From Diorhabda sublineata (lineage: Eukaryota; Arthropoda; Insecta; Coleoptera; Chrysomelidae), in assembly GCF_026230105.1 (NCBI RefSeq), contig NC_079474.1, positions 3,668,187 to 3,732,186 on the forward strand: 64,000 nt of DNA, given 5' to 3'. Under the pieces are notes generated by a model. The model did not search any database. It saw nothing but the letters and a program-made list of their open reading frames with translations, and was not told the origin of the DNA. The translations under genes and the position numbers were made by a program. Shown here in pieces: positions 10,350 to 22,500 of this stretch (position 1 is the first letter of the stretch; every line of letters begins with the position of its first letter).

Positions 10350-13300
10350 ATTTTAAATAGAACACTCTGTATTTTGAGACATTTTTTAAATTTACGCAAA
10401 ATTTTAGTATAATTTTGCCTGAAAACTTTTTTCAAAAAATGTATACTTTTCGAGTTATTGATTTTTTTGTAAAAAATTTCACCGTTGCAGACCCTTATAA
10501 ATTAATTTTTTACGAAAATACCCTTAAAGATATGAAAATAGTTTCTGTTCGGTTACTTTTAGCAAAATCAAACGTATTTAAATCATTGTTGGAAATTTTT
10601 TCATTTTATACAGGGTGTGTATAAAAAATGTCCATAAATATGAAATTTCTTAATTTTTTTAAGTAGAACCACCCAGTGTTTTTTCTATATAAAGCAAATT
10701 CATGTACACTTTCCTATACCTAAACCTTACCGTTATCCAGATATTAAATGTTTTCAGTAATTTTTTAGAGATGCAGTAAAGAAATTTTGATATTTATGAT
10801 TTTAAACTTTGAACACTTCTTATACACACACCGTATAAAATGAAAAATTTTCCAACATAGATTCAATTACGACCGATTTTGCTAAAAGCAACCGAATAAA
10901 AACCATTTTTATATCTTTAAGGGTATCCTTGTAAAAAAATAGTTTATAAGGGTCTGCAACGGTCAATTTTTTTACAAAAAAATTGATAACTCAAAAAGTA
11001 TGCATTTTTCCAAAAAAGTTTTTAGACAAATTTTTAAAGATATGAAAATGGTTTCTATTCGATTGCTTTAAGCAAGGTCAGAAGTATATGAATCTATGTT
11101 GAAACATATTTCATTCTATACAGGGTGTGTATAAAAAGTGTTCAAAGTTTAACTTCACAAATATCAAATTTCTTCATTTTTTTTAAATAGAGCCACCCGG
11201 TTTTTTTTATTTTAATGCATTGAAGGTTAAAAAAAAGCAAATTTATGTTTACTTTCCTATACCTAAACCTTACCGTTATCCAGATATTAAACGTTTTCAG
11301 TAAATTTTTAGAGATGCAGTAAAGAAATTTGATATTTATGATTTTAAACTTTCAACACTTTTTATACACACCCTGTATAAAATGAAGAATTTTCCAACAT
11401 AGATTCAATTACGACCGATTTTGCTAAAAGTAACCGAATAAAAACCATTTTTATATCTTTAAAGGTATCCTTGTAAAAAATTAATTTATAAGGGCCTGCA
11501 ACTGTCAATTTTTTTACGAAAAAATTGATAACTCAAAAAGTATGCATTTTTGGAAAAAAGTTTTTAGACAAATTTTTAAAGATATGAAAATGGTTTCTAT
11601 TCGATTGCTTTAAGCAAGGTCAGAAGTATATGAATCTATGTTGAAACATTTTTCATTCTATACAGGGTGTGTATAAAAAGTGTTCAAAGTTTAACTTCAC
11701 AAATATCAAATTTCTTCATTTTTTTTAAATAGAGCCACCCGGTTTTTTTTATTTTAATGCATTGAGGGTTAAAAAAAAGCAAATTTATGTTTACTTTCCT
11801 ATACCTAAACCTTACCGTTATCCAGATATTAAACGTTTTCAGTAAATTTTTAGAGATGCAGTAAAGAAATTTGATATTTATGATTTTAAACTTTCAACAC
11901 TTTTTATACACACCCTGTATAAAATGAAGAATTTTCCAACATAGATTCAATTACGACCGATTTTGCTAAAAGTAACCGAATAAAAACCATTTTTATATCT
12001 TTAAAGGTATCCTTGTAAAAAATTAATTTATAAGGGCCTGCAACTGTCAATTTTTTTACGAAAAAATTGATAACTCAAAAAGTATGCATTTTTGGAAAAA
12101 AGTTTTTAGACAAATTTTTAAAGATATGAAAATGGTTTCTATTCGATTGCTTTAAGCAAGGTCAGAAGTATATGAATCTATGTTGAAACATTTTTCATTC
12201 TATACAGGGTGTGTATAAAAAGTGTTCAAAGTTTAACTTCACAAATATCAAATTTCTTCATTTTTTTTAAATAGAGCCACCCGGTTTTTTTTATTTTAAT
12301 GCATTGAAGGTTAAAAAAAAGCAAATTTATGTTTACTTTCCTATACCTAAACCTTACCGTTATCCAGATATTAAACGTTTTCAGTAAATTTTTAGAGATG
12401 CAGTAAAGAAATTTGATATTTATGATTTTAAACTTTCAACACTTTTTATACACACCCTGTATAAAATGAAGAATTTTCCAACATAGATTCAATTACGACC
12501 GATTTTGCTAAAAGTAACCGAATAAAAACCATTTTTATATCTTTAAAGGTATCCTTGTAAAAAATTAATTTATAAGGGCCTGCAACTGTCAATTTTTTTA
12601 CGAAAAAATTGATAACTCAAAAAGTATGCATTTTTGGAAAAAAGTTTTTAGACAAATTTTTAAAGATATGAAAATGGTTTCTATTCGATTGCTTTAAGCA
12701 AGGTCAGAAGTATATGAATCTATGTTGAAACATTTTTCATTCTATACAGGGTGTGTATAAAAAGTGTTCAAAGTTTAACTTCACAAATATCAAATTTCTT
12801 CATTTTTTTTAAATAGAGCCACCCGGTTTTTTTTATTTTAATGCATTGAGGGTTAAAAAAAAGCAAATTTATGTTTACTTTCCTATACCTAAACCTTACC
12901 GTTATCCAGATATTAAACGTTTTCAGTAAATTTTTAGAGATGCAGTAAAGAAATTTGATATTTATGATTTTAAACTTTCAACACTTTTTATACACACCCT
13001 GTATAAAATGAAGAATTTTCCAACATAGATTCAATTACGACCGATTTTGCTAAAAGTAACCGAATAAAAACCATTTTTATATCTTTAAAGGTATCCTTGT
13101 AAAAAATTAATTTATAAGGGCCTGCAACTGTCAATTTTTTTACGAAAAAATTGATAACTCAAAAAGTATGCATTTTTGGAAAAAAGTTTTTAGACAAATT
13201 TTTAAAGATATGAAAATGGTTTCTATTCGATTGCTTTAAGCAAGGTCAGAAGTATATGAATCTATGTTGAAACATTTTTCATTCTATACAGGGTGTGTAT

Positions 13301-14010
13301 AAAAAGTGTTCAAAGTTTAACTTCACAAATATCAAATTTCTTCATTTTTTTTAAATAGAGCCACCCGGTTTTTTTTATTTTAATGCATTGAAGGTTAAAA
13401 AAAAGCAAATTTATGTTTACTTTCCTATACCTAAACCTTACCGTTATCCAGATATTAAACGTTTTCAGTAAATTTTTAGAGATGCAGTAAAGAAATTTGA
13501 TATTTATGATTTTAAACTTTCAACACTTTTTATACACACCCTGTATAAAATGAAGAATTTTCCAACATAGATTCAATTACGACCGATTTTGCTAAAAGTA
13601 ACCGAATAAAAACCATTTTTATATCTTTAAAGGTATCCTTGTAAAAAATTAATTTATAAGGGCCTGCAACTGTCAATTTTTTTACGAAAAAATTGATAAC
13701 TCAAAAAGTATGCATTTTTGGAAAAAAGTTTTTAGACAAATTTTTAAAGATATGAAAATGGTTTCTATTCGATTGCTTTAAGCAAGGTCAGAAGTATATG
13801 AATCTATGTTGAAACATTTTTCATTCTATACAGGGTGTGTATAAAAAGTGTTCAAAGTTTAATTTCACAAATATCAAATTTCTTCATTTTTTTTAAATAG
13901 AGCCACCCGGTTTTTTCTATTTTAATGCATTGAGGGTTAAAAAAAAGCAAATTTATGCTTACTTTCCTATAACTAAACCTCACCGTTATCCAGATATTAA
14001 ATATTCTGGA
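10350..14010. repeat. 542-bp satellite, seven units, dimeric higher order
   Basis: The marker TATGAAAATGGTTTCTATTC recurs at 11041, 11583, 12125, 12667, 13209 and 13751, exactly 542 bp apart; a diverged first unit has its marker at 10531. Each unit contains an inverted pair: TACAGGGTGTGTATAAA and TTTATACACACCCTGTA. Alternate units differ (GCATTGAAGG versus GCATTGAGGG at 11217, 11759, 12301, 12843, 13385 and 13927), so the recent unit of duplication is a 1,084-bp dimer. No protein coding seen. Confidence 0.9.
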
Positions 14011-14820
14011 AATTTAGACCACGCCTGCATCTTTAAAAATTTACAGAAAACATTTAATATCTGGATAGTTTAGATATAGAAAAATATATATGAATTTGCA
14101 TGATTTTTTACCCCTAAATGCATTAAAATAGAAAAACTGGTGGCTCTATTTAAAAAAATAAAGAAATATGATATTTATAAAGTTAAAATAACAAAACAAA
14201 CGTAGAAATTTTCATGATTTTACTATAAGTATTTTGCTATATACAGATAGCTTTAACTCGTCGTGGGACACCCCGTATATTGTCAGGAAGTCGAAAAGGT
14301 ATATTTCGAAAGACGCAAAAAGTGTAAAGTTGACGATATCTTGTTGTAGTCCTTCTTCAGTATACATTTATCCTTCTGGAAATTTTTTAAACGCCAAAAT
14401 ATATCTTTTATGTTATATTATAGTGTTTCATAGAGTTTTTTCTACAATATCTTACAAACTGTCACAGCGCAACATAGTACGACGAAGTACATAACCTCAA
14501 TCTTCAAATTATGGCAACATTGCTTAAATATCTCCATTTTTATAGAGATAACCAAAAGAGAGGATATTGAATTTTGGTTTTGTTTTAGTTTGAGATTCGT
14601 CGATTCAATATATTTGTTAAAAGTGTACCATGATAAAGAATACATTCTACGAGATAAGTTTCCAAATAAACGCTCGTGTTGTTTTCAATAGGAAACGTGA
14701 TAATAATTCTAAGTAGTATACCATGTGAATGTCGAGCTCTTAACTAAATATTTTATCAGTAATTCCTATAATCAAAATATTCATAATCCGATAAGAGAAT
14801 CAAGGAATTCGCTAATAAAA
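14011..14820. other. diverged satellite edge and unassigned sequence
   Basis: 14011-14200 still resembles parts of the 542-bp unit, some inverted. From 14230 there is a transposon-end-like phrase (GTGGGACACCCCGTATATTG) and AT-rich sequence with two short open frames of no recognisable content. Confidence 0.4.
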
Positions 14821-14829
14821 AATACTTAG

Positions 14830-15530
14830 TTAAGGATCTGGGCTTAACGAAGGAAAAAACTGAACTGCTTTGCTCTAGTCTAAAAGAAAATAACTTCCTG
14901 GAGGCTGGAACCAGCGTTCATGTGTATAGGAAAAGAGAACGGCAAGTATTTTGAACTAGAGGGTGATTCGGTGTATTGCTCAGACATTCCTGATCTAATG
15001 AGTGAGTTTGGAAGAAGACTGGAGGTTTATTGATTCATCGAAAATTGTTTGAAGGCTGTTTCACTACACAACGGTAACGTATTTACTTCTGCATGCTCCT
15101 TGGTCAGCAAGTTTCCTCTTTGACTGGGACAGTAGAGCTAGGAATCAACATTGGTGCAAAAAGAAGTTTGTAAAGGCTTTGCTTAAAGACGGGCCTTGCT
15201 TCAAATATCTCTATCAGGAATTTCCACATCTTACAGGAGCTAAATTGAAAGAAGGCCTGATATTAGACGTTAACTTCGAATCCACAATAACCTCAAAGGA
15301 AAAGGAAGCACGGGTATCCTTCAAGCAAGTTCTTGGGAAATGAAAAAGACCCAGAATATGGAGTCTATCGTTGCCAACATGCTAAAAAAGTTTGGAACAC
15401 CAACATGAAAGTTCAGCAAGCTAATCATCGTAGAAAAAGTTACATAAGAAGTTTTAAAGAAAGAAAGATATTAGATTATAATAAAATACATATTAATCGG
15501 AAACTATGGGTGATACAAAAAAACTAAGGC
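14830..15530 (+). pseudogene. remnant of a multicopy arthropod ORF family of unknown function
   Basis: A broken plus-strand coding sequence: DLGLTKEKTELLCSSLKENN (about 14835-14895), then SVHVYRKRERQ, DWDSRARNQHWCKK (about 15125-15165), GPCFKYLYQEFPHLTGAKLK (about 15190-15250) and, after a frameshift, ESIVANMLKKFG (about 15360-15395). I recognise this order from a large repetitive ORF family common in arthropod genomes, usually listed as uncharacterised protein; I know no proven function. An internal deletion joins the DWDSRAR block to the FVKALLKDGP block. A second fragment lies at 39630-39930. Confidence 0.5.
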
Positions 15531-15589
15531 CAGATTTGGATTCAGTACATAAAAATCTATAAAGATCGGCTGTTAAAATAAAAAAAATA

Positions 15590-15720
15590 GTTTTTTGTTG
15601 GCCTGTGTTATCTTAGAGAGGATTGGTAATAATGCGTTAGGACGATAATTCTTAGTGTTATTTTTTTCGCCGCCCTTGTGCATCGATGCCGCAGGATGTC
15701 TTGTTTTAGATGCTGAGTAT
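15590..15720 (-). pseudogene. LINE reverse-transcriptase fragment
   Basis: On the minus strand one frame reads HKGGEKNNTKNYRPNALLP followed by ILSKIT, matching the NYRPISLLP-SKI block at the start of non-LTR reverse transcriptase. Only this block is recognisable. Confidence 0.6.
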
Positions 15721-15827
15721 AGTTTGCTCTAGCTCAGATCTATTCGCATGTCCGAGGAAAACACTGTCAGTTATTGGATTCCCTAGCAGATTGGATTTTT
15801 GGTTTAAAAATTAATACTAAACACGAT

Positions 15828-15851
15828 TTTATTCCAAATACCAACTTTATT
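15828..15851 (-). terminator. two candidate poly(A) signals of the P450 gene
   Basis: AATAAA on the minus strand at 15846-15851 and 15828-15833. Before the LINE arrived these would have lain about 30-50 nt past the stop codon; now they are about 520-545 nt away. Use of either is inferred. Confidence 0.5.
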
Positions 15852-15889
15852 TAATATGTATAAAAATATATAAAAAATTTGGTTATAAA

Positions 15890-16366
15890 CAATATAAAAC
15901 TTATATTCGCCCAATTATGGAGTATTGCGGTGTCCGGAACTAGTGCGGGACAAAGATCTTCTCGAAAAAGTTCAGATTATCTCTCGGGCGTAGTACAAGA
16001 CCTAGTCATACAGAAAGACTAAACATAATGGATTTATCGACCTTTAGAACAACGTCGTCTTCGTGGGGATACGATAATCACCTATCGCGTTTTAAATTCC
16101 AATTATGGTAACTTAAAAAACATATTTAACGTGGACACTGGTAATCGGCTTCGAGGACACCGATGGAAATTGTCGAACAAGGCAACATTTTTTGTGTAAT
16201 CGTGTTTTTTCAACATGGAATCATCTACCTGAGGATATTGTAACGACACCGTCTGTCAATGGACGGGACGCTTTTCTATTTTGTAGTTAAATCTTTTTCC
16301 CCTTTTAATTTTTGTATTATATATAGTATATTTCAGGAGTTATGAGTAATAATAATAATAATAATC
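15890..16366 (+). mobile_element. 5'-truncated CR1/Jockey-like LINE inserted at the P450 stop codon
   Basis: Plus-strand frames encode the C-terminal end of a LINE ORF2: YIRPIMEYCG, then RRLRGDTIITYRVLNS, NRLRGHRWKLS and CFFNMESST. The element ends in a TAA microsatellite (about 16347-16364). TTGGTTATAAA occurs at 15879-15889 and 16367-16377, an 11-bp target duplication that overlaps the P450 stop codon (16371-16373, minus strand). The insertion is 477 bp and severely 5' truncated, as expected of target-primed reverse transcription. Coding frames are broken. Confidence 0.85.
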
Positions 16367-16370
16367 TTGG

Positions 16371-16543
16371 TTATAAAGGTATTTCATCCCAGTTTCTTTT
16401 CCTCAACTTAACTCCAACACCATTTTCGGATCTGAGTACTGCTACCGCAGACAATTTCAATGGATGTCCGCAAGGTAAAACTTCATAATTTCTTAGTACT
16501 TTAGAAATTACGGATTTAATTACATTCCAAGCAAATCTTTGTC
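16371..16543 (-). CDS. CYP4: P450 exon 8 (L helix, C-terminus, stop)
   Basis: Completes the heme-loop glycine, then QRFAWNVIKSVISKVL and the C-terminal strand region; TAA stop at 16373-16371. The preceding intron is only 63 bp. Confidence 0.93.
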
Positions 16544-19500
16544 CTAAAAATAGATAAAACATTGAATTATATATTCGCTTTTTTCTTTAATAAAACGTCC
16601 TCTCACCGATACAATTTCTGGGTCCAGCACTAAAAGGAAGATACGCATATACAGGAATATGGGTAGTATCCTCGAATCGACTGGGGTCGAACTTTTCCGG
16701 ATCGGGAAAATACTTTGGGTTTCTGTGTAGAGAATATATAACTAAAAGAATCGATGTACCAGCCGGTATAACTTTTCCATCTTTGTACGTCAAATCTTTA
16801 TCAGTTTTACGACCAATATAAGGCACAGACGGATACAATCTAAAATAAAATTGAAGTTTCATGGATCAACTGCCACCAAACTAAGTTATTACGTAAATTA
16901 GCCCAGTCTCAACATCTTCTAGTGGCTACAAAGATATTAAAAATAAAAGAAATTGATTCACTCGGCCATCGCCTGAAAACACATGTTGTTAGATAAGCCA
17001 ATTACTAATAACTTAGGCCTACTCTTTCCGATATTACATCTTGAGCTTCAGCTACAGTTTTCCTCGAAGCCCACTCCATCCGACCGGCAACTAACCGATA
17101 GACAGAAGAAAAATATAGAGGCTTTGGAAATGGATTCGGTAAATCAACGTGTTTTAATCGTTAAAACATTTTTTTCAAAATGTGTCGATGAGAAAGACGC
17201 ACTAGAGGGACTGTCGCTGATAGGCATAAGCATGGACCACAACTGGTCGGCTGACAACATCCCAACTGTTCAAGAAAGTGTTTAAAACAATCCATCAACC
17301 TCAATTCGACGCCGTGCTCAAGAGCTTGGTCTTCAAAGAACAACTTTGGCCACCATTTCGCACAAGGTTTTGCATTTGCTACCATTTAAGATTCAGTTGA
17401 CACAAGAGCTTCTTCCAGAAGATCATTTATGCCAATAGGATGTTACAGCTCGTCCATAACAACCACGATTTTCATGAAAAAATCATAATGAGCTAAGAAG
17501 CGCATTTTCATTTGAATGAATATGTTAATAAACAGAATAGTCGATTCTGGGTAATGGAAAACCCTCAAATTATTCATCAGTCGCCTTTGCATCCATTAAA
17601 AGTGACAGTCTGGTGTGCAATGGTGATGTTGATTGGCCTCCGCGGTCGCCTGATTTGACTGCTCCGGACTTCTATTTGTGGGGATACGCAAACGAACCAG
17701 AAACGCTGGAGCAACTCTAACAAAATATTCGTGATGAAATGACATTAAATAAAACGTTTATCAATATTAGAACCGTTCTCTTCCATTTAATAAAAAAATA
17801 TAAGCAATTGAAGTAGTATAACTTCCCGGCGGACACCTGGAAGAACAGATCGATCAACTGCTCTGGTATTGGAGCTGAACTTGTGGCTGAAGAAAGCGTT
17901 GATGCATCAACCACAGAATAGAAAAAGACGAGGAAGACCCTCGAAGATCTGGAAGGAAAGGAATTGAAGAAAATATGAAAGACAGAGGAGCTAACCACGA
18001 AAACGAGTGAACTGCTTGGAGTTTCTTCAAATATTTGTAATACGATTCCTTAGGTCAACGTCTTTGATTTTGATTCCTAGTTTCTGATCCAAGACTTTTT
18101 CCGTTGCTCTTTTTATTTACCAAACCTTGTCGAAGAAATGTCCAAAAAGCTGTAGACGTATCTCTATTTCTTTTTTGTTTATTATTAATTTCTTTAGTTG
18201 GAACAATAAATTATTGGGTTATATACATATTTAGATTTTTATTTTTTCAATAATTGCAGCATTTTTGTATCATAATTGATGTAATAAATTGATAATGTAC
18301 CTTAAACATTCTTTTAATACCAAATCTAAGTAGGTCATATCAAGCAAGTCTCTATTTGTAATTGTTTTATCTTTATCGTTACCAAAAATTCGTTTCTGTT
18401 CCTCGACTACTTTGTCCTGGAAATTTAACACTATTATCATTTTTATTGCAAATTACTATTTAGCTAAATAGTGTTATAACTTAAGTTTTAAGATAGACGA
18501 ATAAAAACGAATATTTTTGAAATATTTTGAACCAATTATCCATCCCGATTGAGGGAAAGTTCGTTATAAACAAATTGTATTTTTTTAAGTTTGGAAAAAC
18601 ATATAAAAATAGTATTTAACTTGTGTTTTCATGAGCAATAGGAAAACGTATACAGATCAATTGGTAATTTATTTGTTTTGAGCTGGGAAATATTTTCTAA
18701 TATCTTGTTGAACACGAATTTCTCATAGAAATGTTCACAATCGTTTATCATTCGGAAAACATTATCAGGCACTTCTTCAATACACTGGAAATCATGTCTG
18801 ATGGTCTCAAAAGCAGACAGCATTTCGGACTTTGAGGGTTTCGGTCTTCCTGCTTCCTCAGTATCATCCGTTTCGTCGTCCTCTTGGTGTTCGAGAACTT
18901 TTATCGCGTCTATTATATCATCATCAGTAGGATAATCAGTCTACTGGTACCTCTTTCGTTTTTTCGGCAAATCCAACTTTGTTAAAACAACTTTTTGTCG
19001 TAATTTCCGTAACATCATGTTGCCAAACCTTGGCCAAATCTGTTAAGGAAACACGCAGGTCGATAACCTTATCAAGGAATCTCGGAATTTGTTTCCGATA
19101 AGGTTTTTAATTACACCTTGATCCATCGGTTGTAATTTTGATATCGTATTGGGCGGAAAAAATTGTTAGTTTCACGTGATGAGGATGAGCAGGGCAATTG
19201 TCTACGAAGAGAATAACTTTTCGATGCTGTCTCATCATCTTCTTGTCAAAGTTCTTTATCAACTTCTCGAATATTTCGCTTGTCGTCCATGATTTCTTGT
19301 TGTAATCATAGTCCACTTCTATAATGATTTTATTCCTTTGAAGCACCTTGGTTGTTTGATTGTTTGCTTTGTTATGTTATAACTACAGTTACACGTTCCT
19401 TGCTATTTTTGCCACCAAAACACTTATCGTGTTTAAAAGCTGAAGTCTTATTTGGAAGGCATTTATAAAAAAGTCCACATCAGTCTGTATTAAACACGTC

Positions 19501-22500
19501 ATCATCATCGTTGATAATCTTGTAAAATCAATTGCGATTTCGGTTTTCATTGATCACAAGCAGTTTCCGTTACACTGGCACTTTCCCCTTGTCTAACCAC
19601 CCAGAACTTGCTTGAAAGTCTTCAATACCTAACATCTTTTATAAGTAGTCCTGATAGAGGCAAATTCTGATTCCGCACCATTATTACCCACTTTAGAACT
19701 GTTTCTTCTACTGAATTAAACTTACACTTTTCTAAATTTTTTTCTTTTCTTTCTCCACCAGCTTCCTGACACTTCAAAATTGCATCCCTATTTTTTATTA
19801 CTGTTGAGAGAGTGCTTGGAGGAATTTCATACTTCTGTGGTATAAGTTTCTTCTGTATACCTCGCTCGACATCCTTTAAAATGTTAATTTTATCTGCTAC
19901 ACTTAAAGCCTTCCGCTTAGACAACGCGAATGCTCTGTTCTCAACGACAACTCCATTTATACTGAGAGATCAGAGCCGCCGACGAGCCCCGTCGGTACTG
20001 ACAAGGCGGGGAGAGGAGGAGTCCGGAGCCGCCCGCTATCTGTGACTCACGCTAACTTGCCGATTGCTGCCTCCCCTTGCCACCATTTCAATAATTTTAA
20101 TAATAAAAATTACTTTTTGGATTTTTTTTCGCAGCATTTTAATTCGTTATATGGAAGATTTTCTTCGTTATATCGAAGATTTTCTTCGTTATATCGAAGA
20201 TTTTCTTCGTTATATCGAAGATTTTCTTCGTTATATCGAAGATTTTCTTTGTTATATGGAAGATTTTCTTCGTTATATCGAAGATTTTCTTCGTTATATC
20301 GAAGGTTTTGTTATATCGAAGATTTTCTTCGTTATATCGAAGATTTTCTTCGTTATATCGAAGATTTTCTTCGTTATATCGAAGATTTTGTTATATGGAA
20401 GATTTTCTTCGTTATATCGAAGATTTTCTTCGTTATATCGAAGATTTTCTTTGTTATATCGAAGATTTTGTTATATGGAAGATTTTCTTCGTTATATCGA
20501 AGATTTTCTTCGTTATATCGAAGATTTTGTTATATCGAAGATTTTCTTCGTTATATCGAAGATTTTGTTATATGGAAGATTTTCTTTGTTATATCGAAGA
20601 TTTTCTTCGTTATATCGAATATTTTCTTCGTTATATCGAAGATTTTCTTCGTTATATCGAAGATTTTTTTCGTTATATCGAAGATTTTGTTATATGGAAG
20701 ATTTTCTTCGTTATATCGAAGATTTTCTTCGTTATATCGAAGATTTTGTTATATCGAAGATTTTCTTCGTTATATCGAAGATTTTCTTCGTTATATCGAA
20801 GATTTTCTTCGTTATATCGAAGATTTTGTTATATCGAAGATTTTCTTCGTTATATCGAAGATTTTGTTATATGGAAGATTTTCTTCGTTATATCGAAGAT
20901 TTTCTTCGTTATATCGAAGATTTTGTTATATCGAAGATTTTGTTATATGGAAGATTTTCTTCGTTATATCGAAGATTTTCTTCGTTATATCGAAGATTTT
21001 GTTATATCGAAGATTTTCTTCGTTATATCGAAGATTTTCTTCGTTATATCGAAGATTTTGTTATATCGAAGATTTTCTTCGTTATATCGAAGATTTTGTT
21101 ATATGGAAGATTTTGTTATATCGAAGATTTTCTTCGTTATATCGAAGATTTTCTTTGTTATATCGAAGATTTTGTTATATGGAAGATTTTCTTCGTTATA
21201 TCGAAGATTTTCTTCGTTATATCGAAGATTTTGTTATATGGAAGATTTTCTTCGTTATATGGAATATTTTCTTCGTTATATCGAAGATTTTGTTATATGG
21301 AAGATTTTCTTCGTTATATCGAAGATTTTCTTCGTTATATCGAAGATTTTCTTCGTTATATCGAAGATTTTCTTCGTTATATCGAGGATTTTCTTCGTTA
21401 TATCGAAGATTTTCTTCGTTATATCGAAGATTTTCTTCGTTATATCGAAGATTTTCTTTGTTATATGGAAGATTTTCTTTGTTATATGGAAGATTTTCTT
21501 TGTTATATGGAAGATTTTCTTCGTTATATCGAAGATTTTCTTCGTTATATCGAAGATTTTCTTCGTTATATCGAAGATTTTCTTTGTTATATGGAAGATT
21601 TTCTTCGTTATATCGAAGATTTTGTTATATGGAAGATTTTTTTCGTTATATGGGTGATTTTCTTCGTTATATGGGGGATTTTCTTCGTTATATCGAAGAT
21701 TTTGTTATATGGAAGATTTTCTTCGTTATCTGGAAGATTTTCTTCGTTATATCGAAGATTTTGTTATATGGAAGATTTTCTTCGTTATATCGAAGATTTT
21801 CTTTGTTATATGGAAGATTTTCTTCGTTATATCGAAGATTTTGTTATATGGAAGATTTTCTTCGTTATATCGAAGATTTTCTTCGTTATATCGAAGATTT
21901 TCTTTGTTATATGGAAGATTTTTTTCGTTATATGGAAATTTTCTTCGTTATCTGGAAGATTTCCTTCGTTATATCGAAGATTTTGTTATATGGAAGATTT
22001 TCTTCGTTATATCGAAGATTTTCTTTGTTATATGGAAGATTTTCTTCATTATATCGAAGATTTTGTTATATGGAAGATTTTCTTCGTTATATCGAAGATT
22101 TTCTTCGTTATATCGAAGATTTTCTTCGTTATATCGAAGATTTTCTTATATGGAAGATTTTCTTCGTTATATCGAAGATTTTCTTCGTTATATGGAAGAT
22201 TTTCTTCGTTATCTGGAAGATTTTCTTCGTTATATCGAAGATTTTCTTCGTTATATCGAAGATTTTCTTCGTTATATCGAAGATTTTCTTCGTTATATCG
22301 AAGATTTTGTTATATCGAAGATTTTCTTCGTTATATCGAAGATTTTCTTCGTTATATCGAAGATTTTCTTCGTTATATCGAAGATTTTGTTATATGGAAG
22401 ATTTTCTTTGTTATATCGAAGATTTTCTTCGTTATATCGAATATTTTCTTCGTTATATCGAAGATTTTCTTCGTTATATCGAAGATTTTTTTCGTTATAT

